From the NCBI GenBank assembly GCA_045542595.1, contig JAZQLI010000007.1, forward strand, positions 1-25,602: a DNA stretch of 25,602 nt, written 5' to 3'. Positions 15,404 through 24,500 of the stretch are shown here, piece after piece. The position numbers were made by a program, and so were the translations under genes. Position 1 is the stretch's first letter; each line of letters starts with the position of its first letter. The notes under the pieces were generated by a model that was not told the DNA's origin, ran no database searches, and saw only the letters and a list, made by a program, of their open reading frames with translations. This stretch comes from Scatosoma sp045542595 (GTDB taxonomy: Bacteria > Bacillota > Clostridia > Christensenellales > Borkfalkiaceae).

Positions 15404-18400
15404 TTATAAGGTAACTTTCAACGTCCCGGGTTTCTCTATAATGTTATATAAATGCGACACGTCGTTGTTGTTAGCGTCGAACACTCTTACGTTACCGATT
15501 TCGTTTAACACTTCTCCAGGATTTAAAATACTACCGTATGCCGCACCTTCTAAGCGGTGCCCGGTCAATAAGCCTTGCCCTTCCGTAATATAGATAGCGG
15601 CACTGGTCAATGGTTTACCGTCGTATACCTTACTTGCCGAGCCCGAAGCCACTACCAGTTCGCGTTTGGTTACTTCTAAGCGCGTTGAACTGAATACAAA
15701 TTGACAACTATCGGTAATATCTTCTCCGTTATACGTAACGGTAATATGCCTTTTAAGTTCTTCGTCTCTTACCTTACCGATACCTGTAATGGGAGCAACG
15801 CTACCGATATCGAATTCTATTTGTGCATCGGCAGGCAATCCCACGGACGTTGCTTCCCACCAAGAATCTGTAGTGTAGCCTTTCGGCGTACCGTCGTAGG
15901 TGTACTGCGCTTCTTCCAGCATTACCGTAACTATCGCACTCGACGTAATAGTTACCGAGCCGTCTTCCCACGATATTAGATAGGACGAAGTTACGTCTTC
16001 CCCGTCGGCGTTCAGTAGCTTGAAATCGGTAATTACCGCAACTGAAGAGCCTATGCCCACTTGCGTACCGATAACGTTGACTTCATAATGATACTCTCTA
16101 TCCAAAAGCAATTTGATAAGGTCGCCGCCTTCGGTAAATTCCACACTACCATCGTGCGTGAGCGTTTGCATTTCGTTAAAAGACGCTACCAAATCTTTGG
16201 CTTTTACCGTAAACGAACCGAGTTGTTCAGGCGTTTCTTTGTCGTCATCAGGAGTACCTGCGCCGCCGCTTCCCGTTACTTCCAAATATCTCCAACCCAT
16301 ACCGTCGATATACACTTCCACCCAAGCGTGTGCGTCCATTTTCGTAACCGCCGTGCTTTGTCCAGCTTTTGTCGATACGGCAAAACCTACCGTATAACGC
16401 GCGGGTATACCAAACGCACGAAGCATTGCCGTTGCCGCCGTAGCATAATGTTGACAAATAGCGCCGTCCGCTTCTTCAAAGAAGAATACTGCAAAATCGT
16501 CCGTGTACGTCTTTTCGAACGCAAGATTATACGGTTTGTAGCGCGAAACCAAATCGGCAATATCGTAAATAAGCGTAGGGCTGTCTGCCGAAATATTTTC
16601 CCTTGCGGCAATCTCTAACATTTTCGCCTTGGTAGAATCGGGTAAATAGGTATAATAGTCGTTATAAACGTACTCTCTATACGCTTGTTCCCATTCCATA
16701 TATTGGGGATTTCTCAAAAGCTCCGTACCGTTATTCGCATAATAGGTAAGTGAATACTGTTCCGACCAAGCATACGAAGCCGTGATATCCCCTACGCTTG
16801 TCGAATCGGACACAGCCGTATAATACGGCAACCAGTAGGGCGCGCCGCCATATTCTGCATAAACGGTAAGCGTATACCCCTGCATACCTGCCTGTTGCAT
16901 TGCTTGCCCAGCAAAGTATAAAGGACTTACCCCCGACGAAGTATATTCTTGTGCGTTTGCCCAGCCGCCAAGCGTATAATTACCAAAGCTTTGCTGACGT
17001 AAATATACAATACCTGTATAATCGGTATTCACGTAGAACAACGCGGCATTTCCACCGCCGCCGCCCGTTCCCGCGCCGTTGCTACCATTAGACGTTAAAT
17101 CGCCGTTCATATTAAATGAAGGAGTTCCGCCACCCGAGCCACTGCCGCTGCCAGAGCCTGAACCATCTCCCGAACCTGAACCGTCGCCCGAACCTGAACC
17201 GTCGCCCGAACCCGAGCCATCGCCCGAACCCGAACCGTCGCCCGAACCCGAACCGCCGCCTGAACCCGAACCGTCGCCTGAACCCGAACCGTCGCCCGAA
17301 CCCGAACCGCCGCCCGAGCCTGAACCGCCGCCCGAGCCTGAACCGTCGCCTAAATTACCGTCGTCATCGTAATCTTCATCGGGCGTATCTTCCGCGCCCT
17401 TATTTTGATATACGGTCAACGTGCCCGGCGTAAGCGTTAAATCGAAATTATTAGAGCTGACAAGGGTAGATGTGCTTGCGTTGGCTTTTGCCGTTTTATG
17501 CACGATAACGTTGCCGTTTTTATCAAGAATTTTAACGGAGAAAACGTTTATGCTTTCGCCGATTTCCGTTTGCGAACCCGTAATTTCTACAGCCAAATCA
17601 AATCCGTTGGGCAACGTTCCTTTTTGCGACCATTGTCCGTTGGTAAGCGGTTTGCCGTCGTATGCCTTTTTCGAAGTACCCGACGCCACTTCCAAAACGC
17701 ATTTCGTTACTTTTAACTTGCCGTATTTTACTGTCAGTTGGAAATTATCGCTATCGGTTACGTCTACACCGTTTTTATCGAGTATTTTCACGGTGCAAGT
17801 ATTATTGCTTTCGCCCACGTCCGTCTGCGTGCCTGTGAAGTTGATTTCAAAACGGAACAACGCAGGAAGCGAACCTACTTCCATAGTATAGCTATGTTTC
17901 GTCAACGGCGTGCCGTCGTACGTTTTTTCAGCTGAATCGCTAACAAGCGTGAGAATACAAGGGGTTATTGTAACCGTTCCCACCGAACCCCTGCCGATAC
18001 TATAACAATCGGTTACGTCTACCTTTTGCGTGCCGCTACCGTGCCAAATAACGGGTGTAGAGCTTGCAAACGTATGCGCGGTAACCCCCACGTCCGTACG
18101 GCTTGCGCCTAGCGTAATATTCGTGAGCGTATCGCCTTGCCCCATAGACGTGTTTTCTATAAGCTGATGCGCGTCTACGGCAACCGTCAGCGGCGTGCCG
18201 TCGTATTCCTTTTCCGCGCTCATAGGTACAACCTTAATAGTACGTTTTTCCAACGACAACTGACCGTACATAGTATCGTCTTCTATAAACGTATAATCGC
18301 TTGTAATGTCTAAAGTGCCGTTTTTTACGTTAAAGCGGAGTATATTCAGCTTAGGTGCTTGTATGTAATTAAAAGGAAGCGTTGTGTGATAAGATACGGA

Positions 18401-21400
18401 AAGAGTGTCGCCAGCCACTAACGAGTAACACTTCGTTCCTTTTACGTAGCCTGTATATACGTCGTCTTCGTCGTATACGGCGGTATTATCCCCGTAATAA
18501 GACGTTACGCCGTCGCCGTCGTAATGGTCTTTGCCGTCGTATATCCACGAAATACTGTGCGTTTTTACACAAATAGGTCTCGGCGTAATACTAAGTGTAC
18601 CGAACGTATCCGCCTTAATTTGATAGTTATCCGTCTTATTATTGCCGTATTCGTCATAAATAAGGAATTCTACTTTATTTGGCACACTGCCTTCACGCAC
18701 GTGTGTAACGGTAGTAGTGTTTGCCGTATCTACGGAAATTACGTGATTATCGACAAGCGAATAATACGTGTTTTCCACGATTTTTAAGTCGGTTTCGTCA
18801 TAACTACAATACCAATTTGCGCACAATAAAGCTTCGCCGTCATACATTTCATTATGCGTATGCGTCGTCTTGATACAAATGGGGCGTTTGGTTACTTCTA
18901 ACGTACCTTCCACGTAGGTTATCGCATAGTTCTCCGTCCTGCCTTCCGCGTAGGGCACTTCGCCTTCCCAAATAGATACCGTAAACGTATTCTTGGACGT
19001 GCCCACATCCGTTTGCGCGCCCGTAAAGGAGTACGTTGCCCACTCGGTTGTAGGTAAAGAGCCTGCCGTTATCGTAGCGATATCGCAAGTAAGCGCCGTG
19101 CCGTCGTATACCTTACTTGCCGAGTTCGACGTAACCGTAATGGGGCGCGGTTCAACGGTTATCGTACCGTATTGATATTCAATGACGTAATTTTCCCAAA
19201 CGGGATTTGTGGAATCGTTTTCGTCCACTACCGTGAGTATATCGTAATTCTTACCCGATTGATTAACAAAGCAACGCTCGTAGGCGACTTCCAGCTTTAA
19301 CGCGTGTCCGTCTACTAACGGGTAATACCTATCGTTTACAAGTAAATCGTCGCTGTCGTAGCCGTTCGACAAACAATCAGTCTTGCAGCTGTGATATTCG
19401 CTATCGTACGTATACGTATGCGTATGCGTTTTTACGCAAATAGAACGGGACTTAATAATCAAACTGCCGTATTGTGTAGGTTGCACAATCGAATAGTTTT
19501 CCGCTACGTTTTCTATTTGTGCGTTTGTAACGGTAACCAAAAGCTTGTTCGGCGTACCGCTATCTGCCACCAACGTAGCACTCGTCAACGCCTGTTCAAT
19601 AATCAATTCGTCGCCGTCAACGAGATTATAATAAACAGCGCTGCCCCATTCGCCTACTAATAAATCGTCGTTTCCATACGGAGTGGTATTCCCCAGCAAA
19701 TCGCCGTCGTAATGCGTTTTCCCGTCGTATACCCACTGGCAAGTATGCGTGGCTTCCACCATTATCGTACGCTTTTCAATATGTAACGTACCGTAATCGT
19801 ACTCGATTTCATAACAATCGCTAACGGGTTTACCACTTTCAAGCTCGATAACGTCTAATTTCAGCTTATTTTCCACGCCGCCATCTTCAACAAAACGTAC
19901 TTTTGTCAAATCATAATTGGACGATATCGCAAAAGAATGCTTATCGCTCAAGAACGGAAGATATTTCCCCGTTACCGTTACGTCGGACTCCGTATATTTA
20001 TGGGTGTCCCCCTTTCCGTCGCCGTCATAATGGATTTCTCCGTCGTATACCCAACTGCAAGTATGCGTAGTAACGTAAATAGGACGCGGCGTAACTTCCA
20101 ACGTGCCGTACGTATAGGAAATTTCGTAATTATCCGTAGACGGCAGATAGCTTGCCTTTCGAACCGTTACGATAAACGTATTCTCCGCTGTGCCTACCCC
20201 TACGACGTTACCCGTAAAGACGGGCTCAATTTCTTCACCGCTTGGAACGGGCAACGAATCTTCGTCTACCGTATAACGCTCCCATTTAAACGTACTGCCG
20301 TTATACACAACGCTACGGCTTCCCGACGTCAGTTTTAAAGGGCGTTTTTCTATCGTGAGCGTTACGTTCTCCGTATACGATACGTCGTAATTTTCAGTAA
20401 CGTCTTGATTTCGATTGTCGACGATAACGACGGATTTTAATTCTACATCCGCTGTACCTGCGTTGGTAATAGAAGTGAGTTCTATCGTTTTTATTCTTTG
20501 ATTTTCCGCAAGCGGCGTATCAGCACTCTTTTCGCCTGTTGCCGTCAACGCTTTACCGTCGTATACTTTTGTACCGCCCGTCAATTCGATAAACAGCGGA
20601 CGTTTTTCCACCGTTAAGTATCCGTAATCGCCCGTAATATCGTAATATTCGGTTACGGTATCCCCTTGTTCGTTGACAATGGACACGTTGGGTACGTTTT
20701 GCAAACTTTCGCCTGCATTGATAACGCTTGCGGTAAACGTTATGTGTATCGTATCGCCTTGTGCAAGCGTGCCGTTTTCGATGGAATATTCTTCCATAGT
20801 AAACGCAGTACCGTCGTATACGTGCGTTGCATTGTCCACTTTTAAGGTTAGAGCACGCTTAGTAAACGTTACCTGTGCTTCTTCCGTAGTTACGTTATAG
20901 TAATGCGAAACGTCTTCTCCGTCCGCATTATATACCGTTACTTCGTCCACTTCGGGCAGAACGCGCACTTCTTTTTCCGCCAAACCGCTATAGTGAAATT
21001 CTCCGCAGGTAACGTAATCTTCATACGCAAGCTCCGCCGTAACCGTAGGCGTTGCGCCGTATTCCAACTCCGTTTCTGCGATAAATACCGTAATATCTTT
21101 CGGCAGTACGGAATAGGTATGTACCTTGCCGTAACGCACGATACCAAACGAGCCCCTACACGCCGCACGTACTTTATACGTACCGGGTGCAATCGGTTGC
21201 GTGGTTGACCAGTCGTCTCCGTCTTGAGAACCGTATTCGTAATACGCCGCATTCATAAAGGCGTTTGCTTCGTATTTGAGTGTTTCTCCATACGTTACGG
21301 TAGCAGGACAAACGTCGTCGCCGTATACCGTACCGTTTGCCGCCACTAAGCCCGAAATACTCATAACGATTGTCGATAAAATAGACAGTATAAGAACACG

Positions 21401-21469
21401 GTAACGTTTAATTACCGCTAAAAGCTTTACAATCTTTTCAATTTTTGCTTTGTAAGAATCGTAAATCAT
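15404..21469 (-). CDS. Giant membrane-anchored YDG/MBG-repeat protein with one transglutaminase-like domain
   Basis: This is a 2021-aa protein. A hydrophobic signal-anchor (about residues 24-44) follows a basic cytoplasmic start. Next come an Ig-like segment (about 50-122) and an MBG/YGX-type module (about 123-205). About 12 YDG-type beta modules follow, with the YDG-type motif at 218, 303, 389 (YNG), 475, 581, 688 (YDS), 788, 876, 977, 1089, 1184 and 1270. Then come a Gly/Ser/Asp linker (1374-1449) and a transglutaminase-like region (about 1475-1735) with Cys1672, His1714 and Glu1730. Three C-terminal modules follow (HDG at 1772, YDG at 1858 and 1949). No LPXTG or other C-terminal sorting signal is present. 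The catalytic triad suggests crosslinking or proteolysis at the surface, with the repeats as adhesive stalks; function is inference. The ribosome binding site is weak. The gene starts 32 bp after the 1272-aa gene and is probably co-transcribed. Confidence 0.88.
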   Translation of the reverse strand: MIYDSYKAKIEKIVKLLAVIKRYRVLILSILSTIVMSISGLVAANGTVYGDDVCPATVTYGETLKYEANAFMNAAYYEYGSQDGDDWSTTQPIAPGTYKVRAACRGSFGIVRYGKVHTYSVLPKDITVFIAETELEYGATPTVTAELAYEDYVTCGEFHYSGLAEKEVRVLPEVDEVTVYNADGEDVSHYYNVTTEEAQVTFTKRALTLKVDNATHVYDGTAFTMEEYSIENGTLAQGDTIHITFTASVINAGESLQNVPNVSIVNEQGDTVTEYYDITGDYGYLTVEKRPLFIELTGGTKVYDGKALTATGEKSADTPLAENQRIKTIELTSITNAGTADVELKSVVIVDNRNQDVTENYDVSYTENVTLTIEKRPLKLTSGSRSVVYNGSTFKWERYTVDEDSLPVPSGEEIEPVFTGNVVGVGTAENTFIVTVRKASYLPSTDNYEISYTYGTLEVTPRPIYVTTHTCSWVYDGEIHYDGDGKGDTHKYTESDVTVTGKYLPFLSDKHSFAISSNYDLTKVRFVEDGGVENKLKLDVIELESGKPVSDCYEIEYDYGTLHIEKRTIMVEATHTCQWVYDGKTHYDGDLLGNTTPYGNDDLLVGEWGSAVYYNLVDGDELIIEQALTSATLVADSGTPNKLLVTVTNAQIENVAENYSIVQPTQYGSLIIKSRSICVKTHTHTYTYDSEYHSCKTDCLSNGYDSDDLLVNDRYYPLVDGHALKLEVAYERCFVNQSGKNYDILTVVDENDSTNPVWENYVIEYQYGTITVEPRPITVTSNSASKVYDGTALTCDIATITAGSLPTTEWATYSFTGAQTDVGTSKNTFTVSIWEGEVPYAEGRTENYAITYVEGTLEVTKRPICIKTTHTHNEMYDGEALLCANWYCSYDETDLKIVENTYYSLVDNHVISVDTANTTTVTHVREGSVPNKVEFLIYDEYGNNKTDNYQIKADTFGTLSITPRPICVKTHSISWIYDGKDHYDGDGVTSYYGDNTAVYDEDDVYTGYVKGTKCYSLVAGDTLSVSYHTTLPFNYIQAPKLNILRFNVKNGTLDITSDYTFIEDDTMYGQLSLEKRTIKVVPMSAEKEYDGTPLTVAVDAHQLIENTSMGQGDTLTNITLGASRTDVGVTAHTFASSTPVIWHGSGTQKVDVTDCYSIGRGSVGTVTITPCILTLVSDSAEKTYDGTPLTKHSYTMEVGSLPALFRFEINFTGTQTDVGESNNTCTVKILDKNGVDVTDSDNFQLTVKYGKLKVTKCVLEVASGTSKKAYDGKPLTNGQWSQKGTLPNGFDLAVEITGSQTEIGESINVFSVKILDKNGNVIVHKTAKANASTSTLVSSNNFDLTLTPGTLTVYQNKGAEDTPDEDYDDDGNLGDGSGSGGGSGSGGGSGSGDGSGSGDGSGSGGGSGSGDGSGSGDGSGSGDGSGSGDGSGSGDGSGSGSGSGSGGGTPSFNMNGDLTSNGSNGAGTGGGGGNAALFYVNTDYTGIVYLRQQSFGNYTLGGWANAQEYTSSGVSPLYFAGQAMQQAGMQGYTLTVYAEYGGAPYWLPYYTAVSDSTSVGDITASYAWSEQYSLTYYANNGTELLRNPQYMEWEQAYREYVYNDYYTYLPDSTKAKMLEIAARENISADSPTLIYDIADLVSRYKPYNLAFEKTYTDDFAVFFFEEADGAICQHYATAATAMLRAFGIPARYTVGFAVSTKAGQSTAVTKMDAHAWVEVYIDGMGWRYLEVTGSGGAGTPDDDKETPEQLGSFTVKAKDLVASFNEMQTLTHDGSVEFTEGGDLIKLLLDREYHYEVNVIGTQVGIGSSVAVITDFKLLNADGEDVTSSYLISWEDGSVTITSSAIVTVMLEEAQYTYDGTPKGYTTDSWWEATSVGLPADAQIEFDIGSVAPITGIGKVRDEELKRHITVTYNGEDITDSCQFVFSSTRLEVTKRELVVASGSASKVYDGKPLTSAAIYITEGQGLLTGHRLEGAAYGSILNPGEVLNEIGNVRVFDANNNDVSHLYNIIEKPGTLKVTL
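17123..17350 (-). repeat. 18-bp tandem repeats encoding a (DGSGSG)n/(GGSGSG)n linker
   Basis: Residues 1374-1449 of the 2021-aa protein are encoded by about twelve near-identical 18-bp units, variants differing mainly in one codon (GAC/GGC). They form an unstructured hydrophilic linker between the repeat array and the transglutaminase-like domain. Such arrays can gain or lose units in frame. Read on the opposite strand they give an artefactual Pro-Glu-rich frame. Confidence 0.85.
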
Positions 21470-21501
21470 ATCCCGTTCTCATACCTTGTTATGTGTTTAA
21501 T

Positions 21502-24500
21502 TTACGCAGGCGGCAATACCTGTAGCGTTCCGTATATTTTAGTAATTACGTAATTGCTTGTAACGTCTTTCCCGTCCGCCGTAACGATTTTTGCCGTGAA
21601 TTTATTTTCACTGCTACCGATATTCGTTTGCGAACCCGTACAGTCTATAAGGAGTGTATGTCCGTCGACCAAAGGCAACAAGTCATCGTCCGTTGATACG
21701 TACCCGTCGTAGGCTTTCAGCGGTGTGGGGTTTTCTTTATCGTAATACTGCGTAGCACTTGAAGAAACAATAGTAACTTCGCGTGGTGTTATCGTCAGCT
21801 TACCTGCATTACTCGTAATTTTATAATAATACGTAATATCCTTTTGCGTTGCCGTTTCAATAACCGTTACTTTAAACGAATTATCTACCGTACCAACGTC
21901 CACAGCTTTTGCGGTGAATTCCACCTTTAATTCGTGTCCATCCTGTAAACCCACTACGTCTTCGTACGTATTCGCTGTAAGAAAAGTTCCGTCGTACGTC
22001 TTGCTTGCGCTTGCCGCCGACACCGTCAATTTATACAAGTATACCTGCAAAGTACCGTTTCTCTTATCCAAAAGGAAACGGTGCGTATAATCTTCTCCGT
22101 CTTTCAAGATTTGCACGCTTTTCACTACGGCAGCGGACGAGCCCAATTCCGTTTGCGAACCGCTAACAATCACTTGTACTTCGTATCCGTTATCGCTTAA
22201 AAATTGCAACGTAGCATTACTGCCGTCCGCCAAACCGTCCGCTTCCAACGGTGTGCCGTCGTATATTTTAGACAAGCTCTTTGCGTAAAACTTTAACGGC
22301 GTATCCATAATCAAACCGTCGTCCGCGGACGAACTGCTATCCTGCGAACCGCCTGCACTGGAATTACCGCTTTCGCTCGAGTTGCCGCCTGCGCCTGAGT
22401 TACCGCTTGCGCCTGAGTTACCGCCTGCGCCCGAACCACCGCCCGAGCCTGAACCACCGCCCGAGCCTGAGCCACCGCCCGAGCCTGCGCCGCCCAAATC
22501 GCCAGGATTACCCATACCGCCGTTTACGCCGCCGCCTGTAACTTCTACCTGTACCCAGCCTACGCCGTCGAGATAGATTTCCACCCAAGCGTGCCCGTCG
22601 CCTATGGTTACTTCCGTTTCTTGACCTGCTACGGCATCCACACAATACCCCACCGTATAACGGGCAGGAATACCTATCGCTCGGTAAAGTGCCGTTGCCG
22701 ATGCCGCATAATGACGGCAAACACCTTCTTTATACGTTTTCAAAAACGCTACGACGATATCGTCTTCGGTATCCATCGTTACGTCGTATTCCAAATTATA
22801 CGTAGCGGCATTTTGCACGTAAAACGCAATTTTATTGACGATATTAGGGTCTTGCAACGACCAACCGTTATCGCGGATAATTTTTCGCATATACGTAAGC
22901 GTTGCTTCAGGCAAAGCAAGATACTGTCCGTCTTGCGCGTATACGAATTGTCTGTACGCTTCTTCCTGTGCGGTATAGATTCCAAGCGAACCCGTAGGGC
23001 GTACCATTTGCGTTTGATAGCTATAATTGTAAAACGTAACGGTATATTCGTTGGTGAAATCTCCCACGTTATACACGTCGCTTACTTGAATTTTACCACC
23101 GGATTGTTGCGACAAATAATAGGGCAATACGTAACCGCTGATACCACTCAAGGGTTGAATGGTAACGGTATATTGCTGTGCGCCGTAATTTTGCAAGGCA
23201 ATACCCGTAAGATAGTTCATACCGAAAGTACTTTCCATCAAACCGTTATACGAGCTCGCCGCGTCAAAACCTTTTCCGTTATATAAACCGTCGCTCTTTA
23301 AGCGTAAGTATATCTTTCCGTCCTTATCGGTGTAAATACGCGCAACAGGTTGTTTCATATCCACATTACCGCTACCCGAGCCCGTTCCACCGCCTAAGCC
23401 CGAACCACCGCTGGAATCTGCTCCACCGCCCATATTAGAACCCGAATTATCGCCCGAGCCTGAACCACCGCCCAAGCCTGAGCCACCGCCCGAGCCCGAA
23501 CCACCGCCCGAACCCGAAATATCGCCCGAGCCGCTTTCCAAAGACGTCGAATCTTGTGCTCCGCTGTCTTCCGACGTGGTATTTGACGACGAACTGTCGT
23601 ATTCTCCTACGACTCCCGAGCCGCCGCCCACGCCGCCTGCGCCGCCTGGCATACCGCCCGAAAGCGAACTGCCGTTACCGAGCATTCCGCCGAGAATATC
23701 CCCTAAAAGTTCGTCTAAATCACCTAAATCTTCTAAATTGCCCAAATCGCCTAAATCGCCGAAATCGTCAAGTCCGCTGCCCATATTACCAAGACCGCCG
23801 CCCGTGCCTAATCCGCCGTCTTCCGCGCTACTTCCCGTTACTTCTACGGCAAGCCAACCCACGCCGTCAACGTATACTTCCACCCAAGCGTGCGCGTCTT
23901 TCTTTCTTAAATAGGAAACCTTTTCAGCTTCCACGTCCACCGCATATCCTACCGTATAACGAGCAGGAATACCTATGGCGCGGTAAAGTGCCGTTGCCGA
24001 CGCCGCATAATGACGGCAAAGCCCTTCCCTATACGTTTCCAAAAACGCCACGACGATATCTTCTTCGTTATCTAAATTTTCGTCGTATTCTAAGTTATAC
24101 GTAGCCGCATTTTGTATGTACTTGGCTATCTTTTTGATAATATCGCTATCCGTACGCGACCAACCCTTTTTGGCAATAATTCCGTCCATATAGGTACGCG
24201 TTTTTTCCGGCAAAGCAAGATATTGGCCGTCTTGCGCGTATACGAATTGTCTATACGCTTGTTCCTGCGTAGCGTAAGTGTCCAAATTCCCTGCGGCAGG
24301 TATGCCGTCCGTAAAAAAATCATACAAGTAAAAATAAGTAGAATACGCGTTTGCCGCGTCGCCTATATACGCCACGTCGTCCGTTTGCGTTTGATACTGC
24401 AGGGTATCACGTGAAAGATAATAAGGCAAAACGTATCCAGCCAAGCTTTCGCTGGGCTCGATACGTATAGATGCTTTTGTTTTACCCATTTGTTCAAGAA

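Noticed and set aside
17123..17350. CRISPR array
   Set aside because: The units are contiguous 18-bp coding repeats without spacers, lie inside an open reading frame and have no cas genes nearby.
17079..17372. A plus-strand Pro-Glu-Ser repeat reading frame (PEPEPSP units)
   Set aside because: It is the antisense reading of the DGSGSG linker repeat in the 2021-aa gene, with no ribosome binding site or independent support.
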